The translations under genes were made by a program, and so were the position numbers. Below, piece by piece: positions 1 through 4,891 of a stretch of DNA of 6,043 nt. Every line of letters starts with the position of its first letter. The stretch's first letter is position 1. Source of the stretch: an uncultured Streptococcus sp. (lineage in GTDB: Bacteria; Bacillota; Bacilli; Lactobacillales; Aerococcaceae); the NCBI GenBank assembly GCA_916049935.1, contig CAJZJI010000052.1, positions 1 through 6,043 on the forward strand. The letters are read 5' to 3'. The notes below the pieces were generated by a model that worked only from the letters and a program-made list of their open reading frames with translations, searched no databases and was not told the DNA's origin.

Positions 1-9
1 TGGTATAAT
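1..9 (+). promoter_or_regulatory. Extended -10 box of promoter for the first gene (truncated at left edge)
   Basis: A perfect TATAAT at 4-9 is preceded by TGG at 1-3, which makes an extended -10 element. It lies 35 bases before the first start codon. The -35 region would be outside the window, so only half of the promoter is visible. It probably drives the three-gene cluster that follows, since no other promoter is evident between those genes. Confidence 0.55.
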
Positions 10-44
10 GAAGTCACAAGTATTTCATTAGAGGAAGTGGCCAG

Positions 45-386
45 ATGAAAATTATTGTCGATCGCAATTCGGTTTGTGCCGGAGATGATGTATACAATCA
101 TGAGATGACATTCGAGGTGCCAGAGAGCTTAACCGTAGCCGAATTCTTTGACTTGGTGGAGAGTCATGGATTCTTAGCAGCGATTGTAGGAAACGATGTG
201 GCGTGGGGACTTCAAAATCGCACGGGTAAAATCGGAGAGTATTTTACAAAAACAGGAGAAGTCACTCATCCAGAAGTGAGCATTAAAGATAAAATGGACG
301 AAGCAGGCGGAGACCCTCATTTCTTCGTGCGCTATTATAGCAATCCCGAATGGGCCAGAGAAAACAGCAACGGAGGACAAGCATGA
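45..386 (+). CDS. Hypothetical protein, 113 aa, first gene of a small operon
   Basis: I do not recognise this protein. It is a small, acidic, soluble-looking product with no signal peptide or membrane segment. The start at 45 is supported by GAGGA at 31-35, nine bases upstream. The N-terminus reads as two short beta strands (MKIIVDRNS at 1-9 and MTFEVPES at 21-28), followed by a helix-like stretch (VAEFFDLVESHG, 31-42). That order resembles a beta-grasp (ubiquitin-like) fold, but this is inference from pattern only. A second hydrophobic strand region, FFVRYYSN, lies at 93-100, and the last dozen residues are polar and probably disordered. The stop codon overlaps the start of the next gene by 4 nt (ATGA), so the two are probably translationally coupled and made in similar amounts. 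No function is proposed. Confidence 0.75.
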   Translation: MKIIVDRNSVCAGDDVYNHEMTFEVPESLTVAEFFDLVESHGFLAAIVGNDVAWGLQNRTGKIGEYFTKTGEVTHPEVSIKDKMDEAGGDPHFFVRYYSNPEWARENSNGGQA

Positions 387-790
387 ACCGTGAAGAATTT
401 TTAAATCGAATCAATAAAGAAGGATTTTCATTTGCCATCGATATGACACGCTGGGGATTTTCAGACTGTAAGTCACTCGTGCGCAGTCGCAGGCTTTCTG
501 AGGAACAGCTCTACCAGATGTTTGTGGAATTCTGTGAGGAACTTGAGAACTGTCTCAAGGAAGCAGGGGACGAGCGACGCATGCTGTTTAATAAATATCC
601 TGTGAGTCCAGTTCATGATAAATATAAAACTAAGTTCGATGCGATTTCTCCAAACGGACGTGAATTCCGATTCGATTTTGTATTTCGCAATGACAATCAT
701 CTGAAAGTGTACCATCTATTCGAAACGATTAATGGACGCAAGAGGATTACATGGAAGGATATTCTTTGGGAAATAGTGGATGTATTATAA
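383..790 (+). CDS. Hypothetical protein, 135 aa, translationally coupled to the first gene
   Basis: The family is not recognised. The start at 383 is chosen over an in-frame upstream ATG at 350 because GGAGG at 372-376 lies six bases before it, and because it forms an ATGA overlap with the preceding stop. The protein is soluble and highly charged, with no membrane segments. Residues 1-65 look mostly helical, including a heptad-like stretch around 39-60 (LSEEQLYQMFVEFCEELENC). Residues 84-116 look like a beta sheet with alternating aromatic and charged residues (FDAISPNGREFRFDFVFR at 85-102). A C-terminal aromatic helix (WKDILWEIVDVL, 124-135) ends the chain. Cysteines at 29, 51 and 57 do not form an obvious metal motif. 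The alpha-then-beta arrangement could be a small toxin-immunity or chaperone-like protein, but nothing in the sequence shows this. Confidence 0.75.
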   Translation: MNREEFLNRINKEGFSFAIDMTRWGFSDCKSLVRSRRLSEEQLYQMFVEFCEELENCLKEAGDERRMLFNKYPVSPVHDKYKTKFDAISPNGREFRFDFVFRNDNHLKVYHLFETINGRKRITWKDILWEIVDVL

Positions 791-811
791 CTAGAAAGTT
801 GGGGATTGAAT

Positions 812-1183
812 ATGGAAATGGAAAACGAAACAACAGCACTCAAATGGGTCTTCTACCGAGAAGTGGATGTCCCACGCGATATCGAAGAGATGCTTGTGAC
901 AGGAGAGGTGGCAGACCGCGCCTTTAAAACTGGACGTGACGTGGCGGTATTCACCAACAAACGCTTGATTGTCAAAGACGTCCAAGGACTCACGGGAACG
1001 AAAGTCGAGATGTATTCATTGCCGTATAGCGCAGTGAATATGTGGTCTACCGAAAATGCAGGCATCCTTGATTACACGGCAGAAGTGGAATTATGGACCA
1101 GAGCTGGCCACATTAAAATTGAATTGAAACGCGGAATCGATATTCGCGAGTTCGAACGCTTACTGGCGGAAAATATTTTATAA
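812..1183 (+). CDS. Single-domain bacterial PH (bPH_1-type) protein, 123 aa
   Basis: The whole protein matches my recollection of the bacterial pleckstrin-homology family (Pfam bPH_1, also found in B. subtilis YvbH). Three diagnostic stretches are visible: FTNKRLIVKDVQGLTG (47-62), PYSAVNMWSTENAG (71-84) and EVELWTRAGHIKIELKRG (91-108). A closing helix (IREFERLLAEN) follows, as is usual. There is no signal peptide, membrane anchor or second domain, so it is expected to be cytoplasmic. Family members form ring-like oligomers in crystal structures, but their cellular role is mostly unknown. The start at 812 is preferred over TTG at 806 because the GGGG at 801-804 is well spaced for 812 and too close to 806. 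The SD is weaker than those of the two upstream genes. The gap to the preceding gene is only 21 bases with no terminator, so it is probably in the same operon. Confidence 0.88.
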   Translation: MEMENETTALKWVFYREVDVPRDIEEMLVTGEVADRAFKTGRDVAVFTNKRLIVKDVQGLTGTKVEMYSLPYSAVNMWSTENAGILDYTAEVELWTRAGHIKIELKRGIDIREFERLLAENIL

Positions 1184-1213
1184 AAGAGATTGACAGTGAC
1201 TAAGCTCAATACA

Positions 1214-1242
1214 TTGCTTTTACGAAGAGACAATGCTATTAT
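1214..1242 (+). promoter_or_regulatory. Sigma-A promoter of the ykoFEDC operon
   Basis: A -35 box TTGCTT (1214-1219) and a -10 box TATTAT (1237-1242) are separated by exactly 17 bases. TGC at 1234-1236 adds an extended -10 TGn motif. The transcription start would fall near 1249, about 15 bases before the TPP aptamer, which is where the promoter of a riboswitch leader should be. Confidence 0.7.
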
Positions 1243-1263
1243 TATCCCTGTAATTAAATAATT

Positions 1264-1354
1264 AAGATCTTGGGAGTCTCGTTAGGGAGGCTGAGAGTGT
1301 TATAAACAGACCAATATTATCTGATCAACATCATAGTTGCGTAGAGAGTATCTT
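1264..1354 (+). ncRNA. TPP riboswitch aptamer (THI element) controlling ykoFEDC
   Basis: This RNA binds thiamine pyrophosphate and switches off the downstream transport operon. The conserved cores are present: CTGAGA at 1291-1296, CTGATC at 1321-1326 and GCGTAG at 1339-1344. All helices can be drawn: P1 AAGAT 1264-1268 with ATCTT 1350-1354; P2 TTGG 1270-1273 with CCAA 1311-1314; P3 AGTCTC 1275-1280 with GAGGCT 1287-1292; P3a TGTT 1298-1301 with AACA 1305-1308; P4 TCT 1320-1322 with AGA 1343-1345; P5 CAAC 1326-1329 with GTTG 1336-1339. The outer P4 pair is U-A rather than the usual C-G, with both sides changed together. The terminator at 1416-1453 is the expression platform. The competing antiterminator could not be assigned by eye. 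Confidence 0.92.
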
Positions 1355-1381
1355 ACAATGTCGTCCGTTACTGTATCTATT

Positions 1382-1410
1382 TTTGCAGTATGCCTATATA
1401 CACTTATAAT
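1382..1410 (+). promoter_or_regulatory. Possible second promoter inside the riboswitch leader
   Basis: TTTGCA (1382-1387), a 17-base spacer and a perfect TATAAT (1405-1410) lie between the aptamer and the terminator. A transcript from here would start near 1417, lacking the aptamer but keeping most of the terminator hairpin and the whole ykoF gene. The -35 box matches consensus at 4 of 6 positions. The region is AT-rich, so it may be chance. Confidence 0.28.
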
Positions 1411-1415
1411 TGTTT

Positions 1416-1453
1416 ACCCCTTTCAGGATTTTTAGGTCTGGAAGGGGTTTTTT
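1416..1453 (+). terminator. Riboswitch-controlled intrinsic terminator before ykoF
   Basis: ACCCCTTTCAG (1416-1426) pairs with CTGGAAGGGGT (1438-1448) in an 11-bp stem with one G-T pair, closed by an 11-base loop. Six T residues at 1448-1453 follow, and the ykoF ATG begins at the very next base. It lies about 60 bases downstream of the TPP aptamer and is the expected off-state structure when TPP is bound. Confidence 0.9.
1440..1447 (+). promoter_or_regulatory. ykoF Shine-Dalgarno sequence embedded in the terminator stem
   Basis: GGAAGGGG is the only SD-like sequence in front of ykoF, six bases before its ATG. All eight bases are paired in the terminator hairpin. Formation of the hairpin would therefore both end transcription and hide the ribosome binding site on any read-through RNA. 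Confidence 0.75.
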
Positions 1454-2083
1454 ATGTCTCAATATGTGTCGTACGGTAATTGTCGTGTTGGAATTCCAGG
1501 TTTGCATCTGGCAATTACTGGTACTCGTTTTAATTTAGCACCTATGTCAGATAACTTTATTGATATTATTCTTGGTGCTATTAGGAAAGTTGATTTGTCT
1601 AATGTCTGGGCAAAGACAGATCATACGTCTACAATCTATCGTGGAGGAAGTGTAGAGGTCTTTGATGCCTTGAAAGCTTGTTTTGTATATAGTTTTCATC
1701 CAGGAGTTCATTGTTCTTTAGAAGCTACTATTTCTAAGGGCTGTCCTGGGGATGTTGATGAGGATACACCTTTACAATTTGAGGGAATTCGTATAAATGA
1801 ACAGCAGAGTCAGAGTATTCATTTTCCAGTCATTGGGAAGTTCTCAGTGTATCCTTTGGGCTCAGATAACTATATGAAAACCATTGAAAAAATTGTCAAT
1901 CTTGGAATCGATAAAGGAACGATTACTGGAACCGGACATTATGTGACATTTCTTGGCGGAGATGTTCATGAGGTGTTTGGATATTTAGAAGAAGTTTTTA
2001 ATATTTTAAATGAAGAAGTCAGTCATTTTGTAATACAAGTGACGTTATTATGCAATGTACCAGGAGGAGAAATTGATGAATAA
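1454..2083 (+). CDS. ykoF: YkoF-family thiamine/HMP-binding protein
   Basis: This soluble protein is thought to bind thiamine or its pyrimidine moiety (HMP) and to serve the YkoEDC importer. B. subtilis YkoF has tandem ferredoxin-like domains, each with a thiamine site. Both halves are visible here: residues 20-98 with FNLAPMSDNF (26-35), VWAKTDHTSTIYRG (51-64) and VFDALKA (69-75); and residues 127-201 with FSVYPLGSDNYM (130-141), GHYVTFLGGDVHEVFGYLE (161-179). The two halves clearly echo each other. The linker contains GCPGD (96-100), also present in the B. subtilis protein as I recall it. The length of 209 aa is normal, with a roughly 10-residue longer N-terminus. There is no signal peptide, so the protein is predicted to be cytoplasmic, which is unusual for an importer binding protein. 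The start is set by the SD at 1440-1447. The gene overlaps ykoE by 8 nt. Confidence 0.93.
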   Translation: MSQYVSYGNCRVGIPGLHLAITGTRFNLAPMSDNFIDIILGAIRKVDLSNVWAKTDHTSTIYRGGSVEVFDALKACFVYSFHPGVHCSLEATISKGCPGDVDEDTPLQFEGIRINEQQSQSIHFPVIGKFSVYPLGSDNYMKTIEKIVNLGIDKGTITGTGHYVTFLGGDVHEVFGYLEEVFNILNEEVSHFVIQVTLLCNVPGGEIDE

Positions 2084-2642
2084 AAAGAAATTAGAATTAA
2101 AGGATTACTTATTAATTAGTTTTATTTGTGTGTTGTTTGGAGTGTTTTACCTATTAGCGGTTTACGCAGGAGGAGCTCTTTCAGCAGCTTTAGCACCGAT
2201 GGGACTTGGAATGTTAGGGTATGAGCCTTTTTATGGAATTTGGTTTATGGCACCTGTATTCACGCTCTATTTAATCCGCAAACCAGGAATTGGTATTATT
2301 ACAGAAATCATTGCTGCCGTTATTGAAGTGTTACTAGGAAACATGTTTGGGATTATCGTTGTGGTTAGTGCGTTTATCCAAGGTCTAGGAATAGAAATTG
2401 CCTTCATGACAAAGAAATACGGCGATATTACTTATGGTACAACAATGCTTGGAGCTGTGATTACAACTATCTTTACTTTTCTATGGACAGGTTTCCGTAG
2501 CAATTATTTAGCTCTTGATTTCAAAATTGTTTTAGCAATTTTTGTCATTCGTCTAGTATCAGCTTTATTCTTTACAGGTTTTGTAAGTAAGTTATTATGC
2601 GATCAAATGGTGAAATCAGGAGTTGTCAAAGTACGTGGCTAA
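2076..2642 (+). CDS. ykoE: ECF transporter S component YkoE (thiamine/HMP)
   Basis: This is the substrate-specificity membrane subunit of an energy-coupling-factor importer, 188 aa. It is almost wholly hydrophobic, with about six membrane segments near residues 11-31, 52-68, 72-88, 90-110, 121-139 and 149-171. A positively charged N-terminus (MNKKK) fits a cytoplasmic start. The GIWFMAP (54-60), EIIAAVIEVLLGN (77-89) and QGLGIEIAF (102-110) stretches agree with the YkoE family as I know it. Assignment is further supported by position: after ykoF, before the double ATPase, under a TPP riboswitch. The start at 2076 is preferred over ATG 2055 because AGGAGG (2062-2067) lies eight bases upstream of 2076 and downstream of 2055. 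Overlaps of 8 nt on both sides imply translational coupling. Whether thiamine or HMP is the main substrate cannot be read from the sequence. Confidence 0.92.
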   Translation: MNKKKLELKDYLLISFICVLFGVFYLLAVYAGGALSAALAPMGLGMLGYEPFYGIWFMAPVFTLYLIRKPGIGIITEIIAAVIEVLLGNMFGIIVVVSAFIQGLGIEIAFMTKKYGDITYGTTMLGAVITTIFTFLWTGFRSNYLALDFKIVLAIFVIRLVSALFFTGFVSKLLCDQMVKSGVVKVRG

Positions 2643-4062
2643 TTCAGAAGTTGTTTTATCTTTAAAAAATGCCACATTAAGTATTCAAGAAAAAGAACTA
2701 TTTTCTAAATTGAGCCTTCAAGTATGTTCGGGAGAAATCGTATTGATTTGTGGAAGAAGTGGTGTTGGTAAAAGTAGCCTTATGAATATCATCAATGGAG
2801 TTTATCCAAATGAAGAAGTTAAGGTTCAATGTGAGGCGTTAGAAGTCTTGGGACACTCGCTGATGAATATGAAGCATCTAGCAAGAACCACTTATGTCCG
2901 CTCAATTTTTCAAAATGCCAGACTCTCTTTCGCGATGTTAACACCTTATGAAGAAATGATTTTTGTATTAGAAAATTTTCGATTTCCGATTGAAAAGATG
3001 GAATTAAAGGTAAAAGAACAAGCCGAAAAATTTAAGATTGAATCTTTATTGCATCGAGAGTTCTCAAGTCTCTCTGGAGGCGAATTACAGAAGGTGGCTT
3101 TTGAGTGTGCCAATCTTGTTGATGCGCCTCTCTATATCATGGACGAGCCTTTTGCAAATATTGATGAAGAGAGCATTCCTTACTTTATGGAACAAATCAA
3201 ATTATTGAGTGAGGAAGGAAAAGCTATTTGCATCATTGATCACCGATTAGAGTATTGGGATTGGATTAATCGTTGGTATCTCTTGGATGATTCTGGAGCC
3301 TTAAAAGAAATAAAACTTCCAATAGCCATAGAAGATAAACACCTTTTAGAAAATAACGGGTTACTTTGCACATTGCCATTAAAAGAGAAGAGTGGTCCAG
3401 CAAAAAACAAAGTCCTTTTGAAGGTGGAAAATGTATCTATTTGTGTATCAAAGAATCAAGTACTTCTTGAAAATCTCAATCTTGAGCTTCACGCAGGTGA
3501 GATGATAGCGTTAGTTGGTCCTAGTGGGAGTGGAAAAACAAGCTTTTTTAAGACACTCTTAAAAGAATATCCTTATACTGGTAAAATCGAAATTATGGGC
3601 CAATCTTTATCAAAGATGAAGACAAAAGTGCTATTTGCTTCACTTGGGCTCGTCTTTCAAGATCCTTCTCTTCAGTTTGTCAGTGCAAAAGTCTTAGAGG
3701 AACTTAAGGTTACGTTTCATACGGAAAGAGAAAGTAATCTCGAAAACTTATTGCGACAGTATTACTTGGAGAAAACAAAAGACTTGTCACCGTGGCTGAT
3801 TAGTCAGGGGCAACAAAGACGACTTGCATTTCTTACAATGACAGGGCCTAATAAGGTTATTCTTTTGGTTGATGAACCTACTTATGGGCAAGATATGAAA
3901 AATGCCATCTTAATAATGAATGCATTAGAGCAATTGTGTAAAGAGGGAATGTCTTGTATTTTTACATGTCATGATCAACGACTTGTTCGTCAATATGCCC
4001 ATAAAGTCATTAAGATTCATTCCAAGACAATGGAGGAAGTGACGAATGAACCTAAGAATTAA
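2635..4062 (+). CDS. ykoD: ECF transporter double ATPase YkoD
   Basis: Two ABC ATPase domains are fused in one 475-aa chain, replacing the separate EcfA/EcfA' pair that powers ECF uptake from the cytoplasmic face. Domain 1: Walker A GRSGVGKS (40-47), Q-loop FQ (Q93), signature LSGGE (146-150), Walker B YIMDEP (D170, E171), switch His 203. Domain 2: Walker A GPSGSGKT (295-302), Q-loop FQDPSLQF (Q342), variant signature ISQGQ (389-393), Walker B LLVDEP (D413, E414), switch His 446. Both catalytic glutamates are present, so both sites could be active. The start is taken as GTG 2635, twelve bases after AGGAG (2618-2622), because TTG 2623 touches that SD with no spacer. This gives the same 8-nt overlap seen between ykoF and ykoE. 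The 3' end overlaps ykoC by 17 nt. Confidence 0.93.
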   Translation: MANSEVVLSLKNATLSIQEKELFSKLSLQVCSGEIVLICGRSGVGKSSLMNIINGVYPNEEVKVQCEALEVLGHSLMNMKHLARTTYVRSIFQNARLSFAMLTPYEEMIFVLENFRFPIEKMELKVKEQAEKFKIESLLHREFSSLSGGELQKVAFECANLVDAPLYIMDEPFANIDEESIPYFMEQIKLLSEEGKAICIIDHRLEYWDWINRWYLLDDSGALKEIKLPIAIEDKHLLENNGLLCTLPLKEKSGPAKNKVLLKVENVSICVSKNQVLLENLNLELHAGEMIALVGPSGSGKTSFFKTLLKEYPYTGKIEIMGQSLSKMKTKVLFASLGLVFQDPSLQFVSAKVLEELKVTFHTERESNLENLLRQYYLEKTKDLSPWLISQGQQRRLAFLTMTGPNKVILLVDEPTYGQDMKNAILIMNALEQLCKEGMSCIFTCHDQRLVRQYAHKVIKIHSKTMEEVTNEPKN

Positions 4063-4735
4063 TCCAAGTGTACAATTAGGGATTTCATTTATTCTGTCGA
4101 TTGTCATTTTATTTACTAAATCATGGGAATTAAATATTACGATGATGCTTGCGGCAATCGTTATGATCCTCTTGTTTCATAGACAGACTTGGTCAAGAAT
4201 TGCAAAATTAGGATGTGGATTGTCGGTCATTACGATCATTTACTTTCTATCGGTATATTTACATCCAAATGAAAATACCCTTGTACGTTCAATAGAAAAT
4301 GGAGCGTTTTTAACGTCTTTAGAACTCAGTAGCCGAATTTTAGCTCTTGGATTTGTCGGGATTAGTCTCACTACGTCCATTGATAAAAATGAATTTATCG
4401 CAAGCCTCATAAAACAATTAAAAGTACCAGTTGAGATAGCATTCAGTATTTTAGTTGCGATTAACTTTTTAACACTCATTCAAACGGAATATGAACAATC
4501 GAAATTAGCTTTGAGAATTAGAGGAGTTTCGGGAGGAGCTGTGTACTTTAAAGCTTTGACAACGATGATGATTCGCTTGATACGCCAATCAGAATATACT
4601 GCAATGGCAATGGAACTTAGAGGATTTTCTAAAGAAAGAATTCAAAGACTGAACCCAAGTATTACGGGCATAGATTTGATGTATAGTAGTTGCATGATGT
4701 CTTTTGTAGTGTTTGTCATTTTGTTTTACGTGTGA
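4046..4735 (+). CDS. ykoC: ECF transporter T component YkoC
   Basis: This is the coupling membrane subunit (EcfT/CbiQ family), 229 aa, that links the ATPase to the S component. Hydrophobic segments lie near 11-23, 30-44, 58-72, 95-110, 133-147 and 208-228. The large cytoplasmic loop carries the two family coupling motifs: RIRG (157-160) and ELRG (190-193), the Ala-Arg-Gly-like boxes at the ends of the coupling helices that seat in the ATPases. The first box is followed by VSGG and the second by FSKER. The start at 4046 has GGAGG (4032-4036) nine bases upstream and lies inside the end of ykoD. It is the last gene of the operon; its stop is immediately followed by a terminator. Some extra T-unit families look similar, but the neighbours make YkoC clear. 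Confidence 0.92.
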   Translation: MNLRINPSVQLGISFILSIVILFTKSWELNITMMLAAIVMILLFHRQTWSRIAKLGCGLSVITIIYFLSVYLHPNENTLVRSIENGAFLTSLELSSRILALGFVGISLTTSIDKNEFIASLIKQLKVPVEIAFSILVAINFLTLIQTEYEQSKLALRIRGVSGGAVYFKALTTMMIRLIRQSEYTAMAMELRGFSKERIQRLNPSITGIDLMYSSCMMSFVVFVILFYV

Positions 4736-4736
4736 A

Positions 4737-4780
4737 AATAGGGCAGTTGTAGATAGAGTTACAGCTGCCTTATTATTATT
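4737..4780 (+). terminator. Intrinsic terminator ending ykoFEDC
   Basis: A 15-bp stem pairs 4737-4751 with 4760-4774. Its GC-rich core is GGCAGTTGTA (4742-4751) against TACAGCTGCC (4760-4769), with an 8-base loop. The descending arm runs into TTATTATTATT. It begins two bases after the ykoC stop codon. The rising arm is preceded by an A-rich run, so it might also work weakly on the opposite strand. Confidence 0.88.
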
Positions 4781-4787
4781 GATAAAA

Positions 4788-4816
4788 TTGACCTTACGAA
4801 ATGTAAGCGCTATAAT
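4788..4816 (+). promoter_or_regulatory. Sigma-A promoter of the dehydrogenase gene
   Basis: TTGACC (4788-4793) and a perfect TATAAT (4811-4816) are separated by exactly 17 bases. Transcription should start near 4823, giving a leader of about 70 bases. This is the best promoter in the window by consensus match. Confidence 0.85.
4801..4815 (+). promoter_or_regulatory. cre site (CcpA operator) overlapping the dehydrogenase promoter
   Basis: ATGTAAGCGCTATAA matches 14 of 15 positions of the Bacillus consensus WTGNAANCGNWNNCW. Bases 4802-4815 match every position of the lactococcal-type consensus WGWAARCGYTWWMA. The site covers the promoter spacer and most of the -10 box, so bound CcpA should block RNA polymerase and cause glucose repression. 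Confidence 0.72.
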
Positions 4817-4819
4817 GAA

Positions 4820-4849
4820 TGTGTACGAAAGTTTGTACAAAAATACACA
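4820..4849. repeat. Nested inverted repeats at the transcription start region
   Basis: The outer arms TGTGTA (4820-4825) and TACACA (4844-4849) enclose a perfect 10-bp palindrome TTTGTACAAA (4832-4841). The arm TGTAC (4822-4826) can also pair with GTACA (4835-4839). The position, from the predicted start to about +27, suits a repressor operator or a short 5' mRNA hairpin. No regulator is assigned. Confidence 0.4.
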
Positions 4850-4891
4850 AACGGATGAAGTTTGCTTCAACTGTGGAAAAGGGGTATGACA

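Noticed and set aside
350..382. Upstream ATG at 350 as start of the second gene
   Set aside because: It lies within the first gene without a good SD, whereas ATG 383 has GGAGG at the right distance and an ATGA overlap.
1190..1195. Perfect TTGACA -35 hexamer after the PH-protein gene
   Set aside because: No acceptable -10 hexamer occurs 16-18 bases downstream; the nearest candidate, TACATT at 1210-1215, leaves only a 14-base spacer. The 1214-1242 promoter is better.
1212..1235. CATTG / CAATG inverted repeat as a terminator for the left operon
   Set aside because: The stem is short and imperfect, there is no clean T-tract, and it overlaps the ykoF operon promoter. Read-through from the left cluster into the riboswitch leader remains possible.
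1355..1415. Antiterminator pairing for the TPP riboswitch
   Set aside because: Candidate pairings such as ACAAT 1355-1359 with ATTGT 1409-1413, or TACTG 1369-1373 with CAGTA 1386-1390, are short and do not clearly compete with the terminator arms. A folding program is needed.
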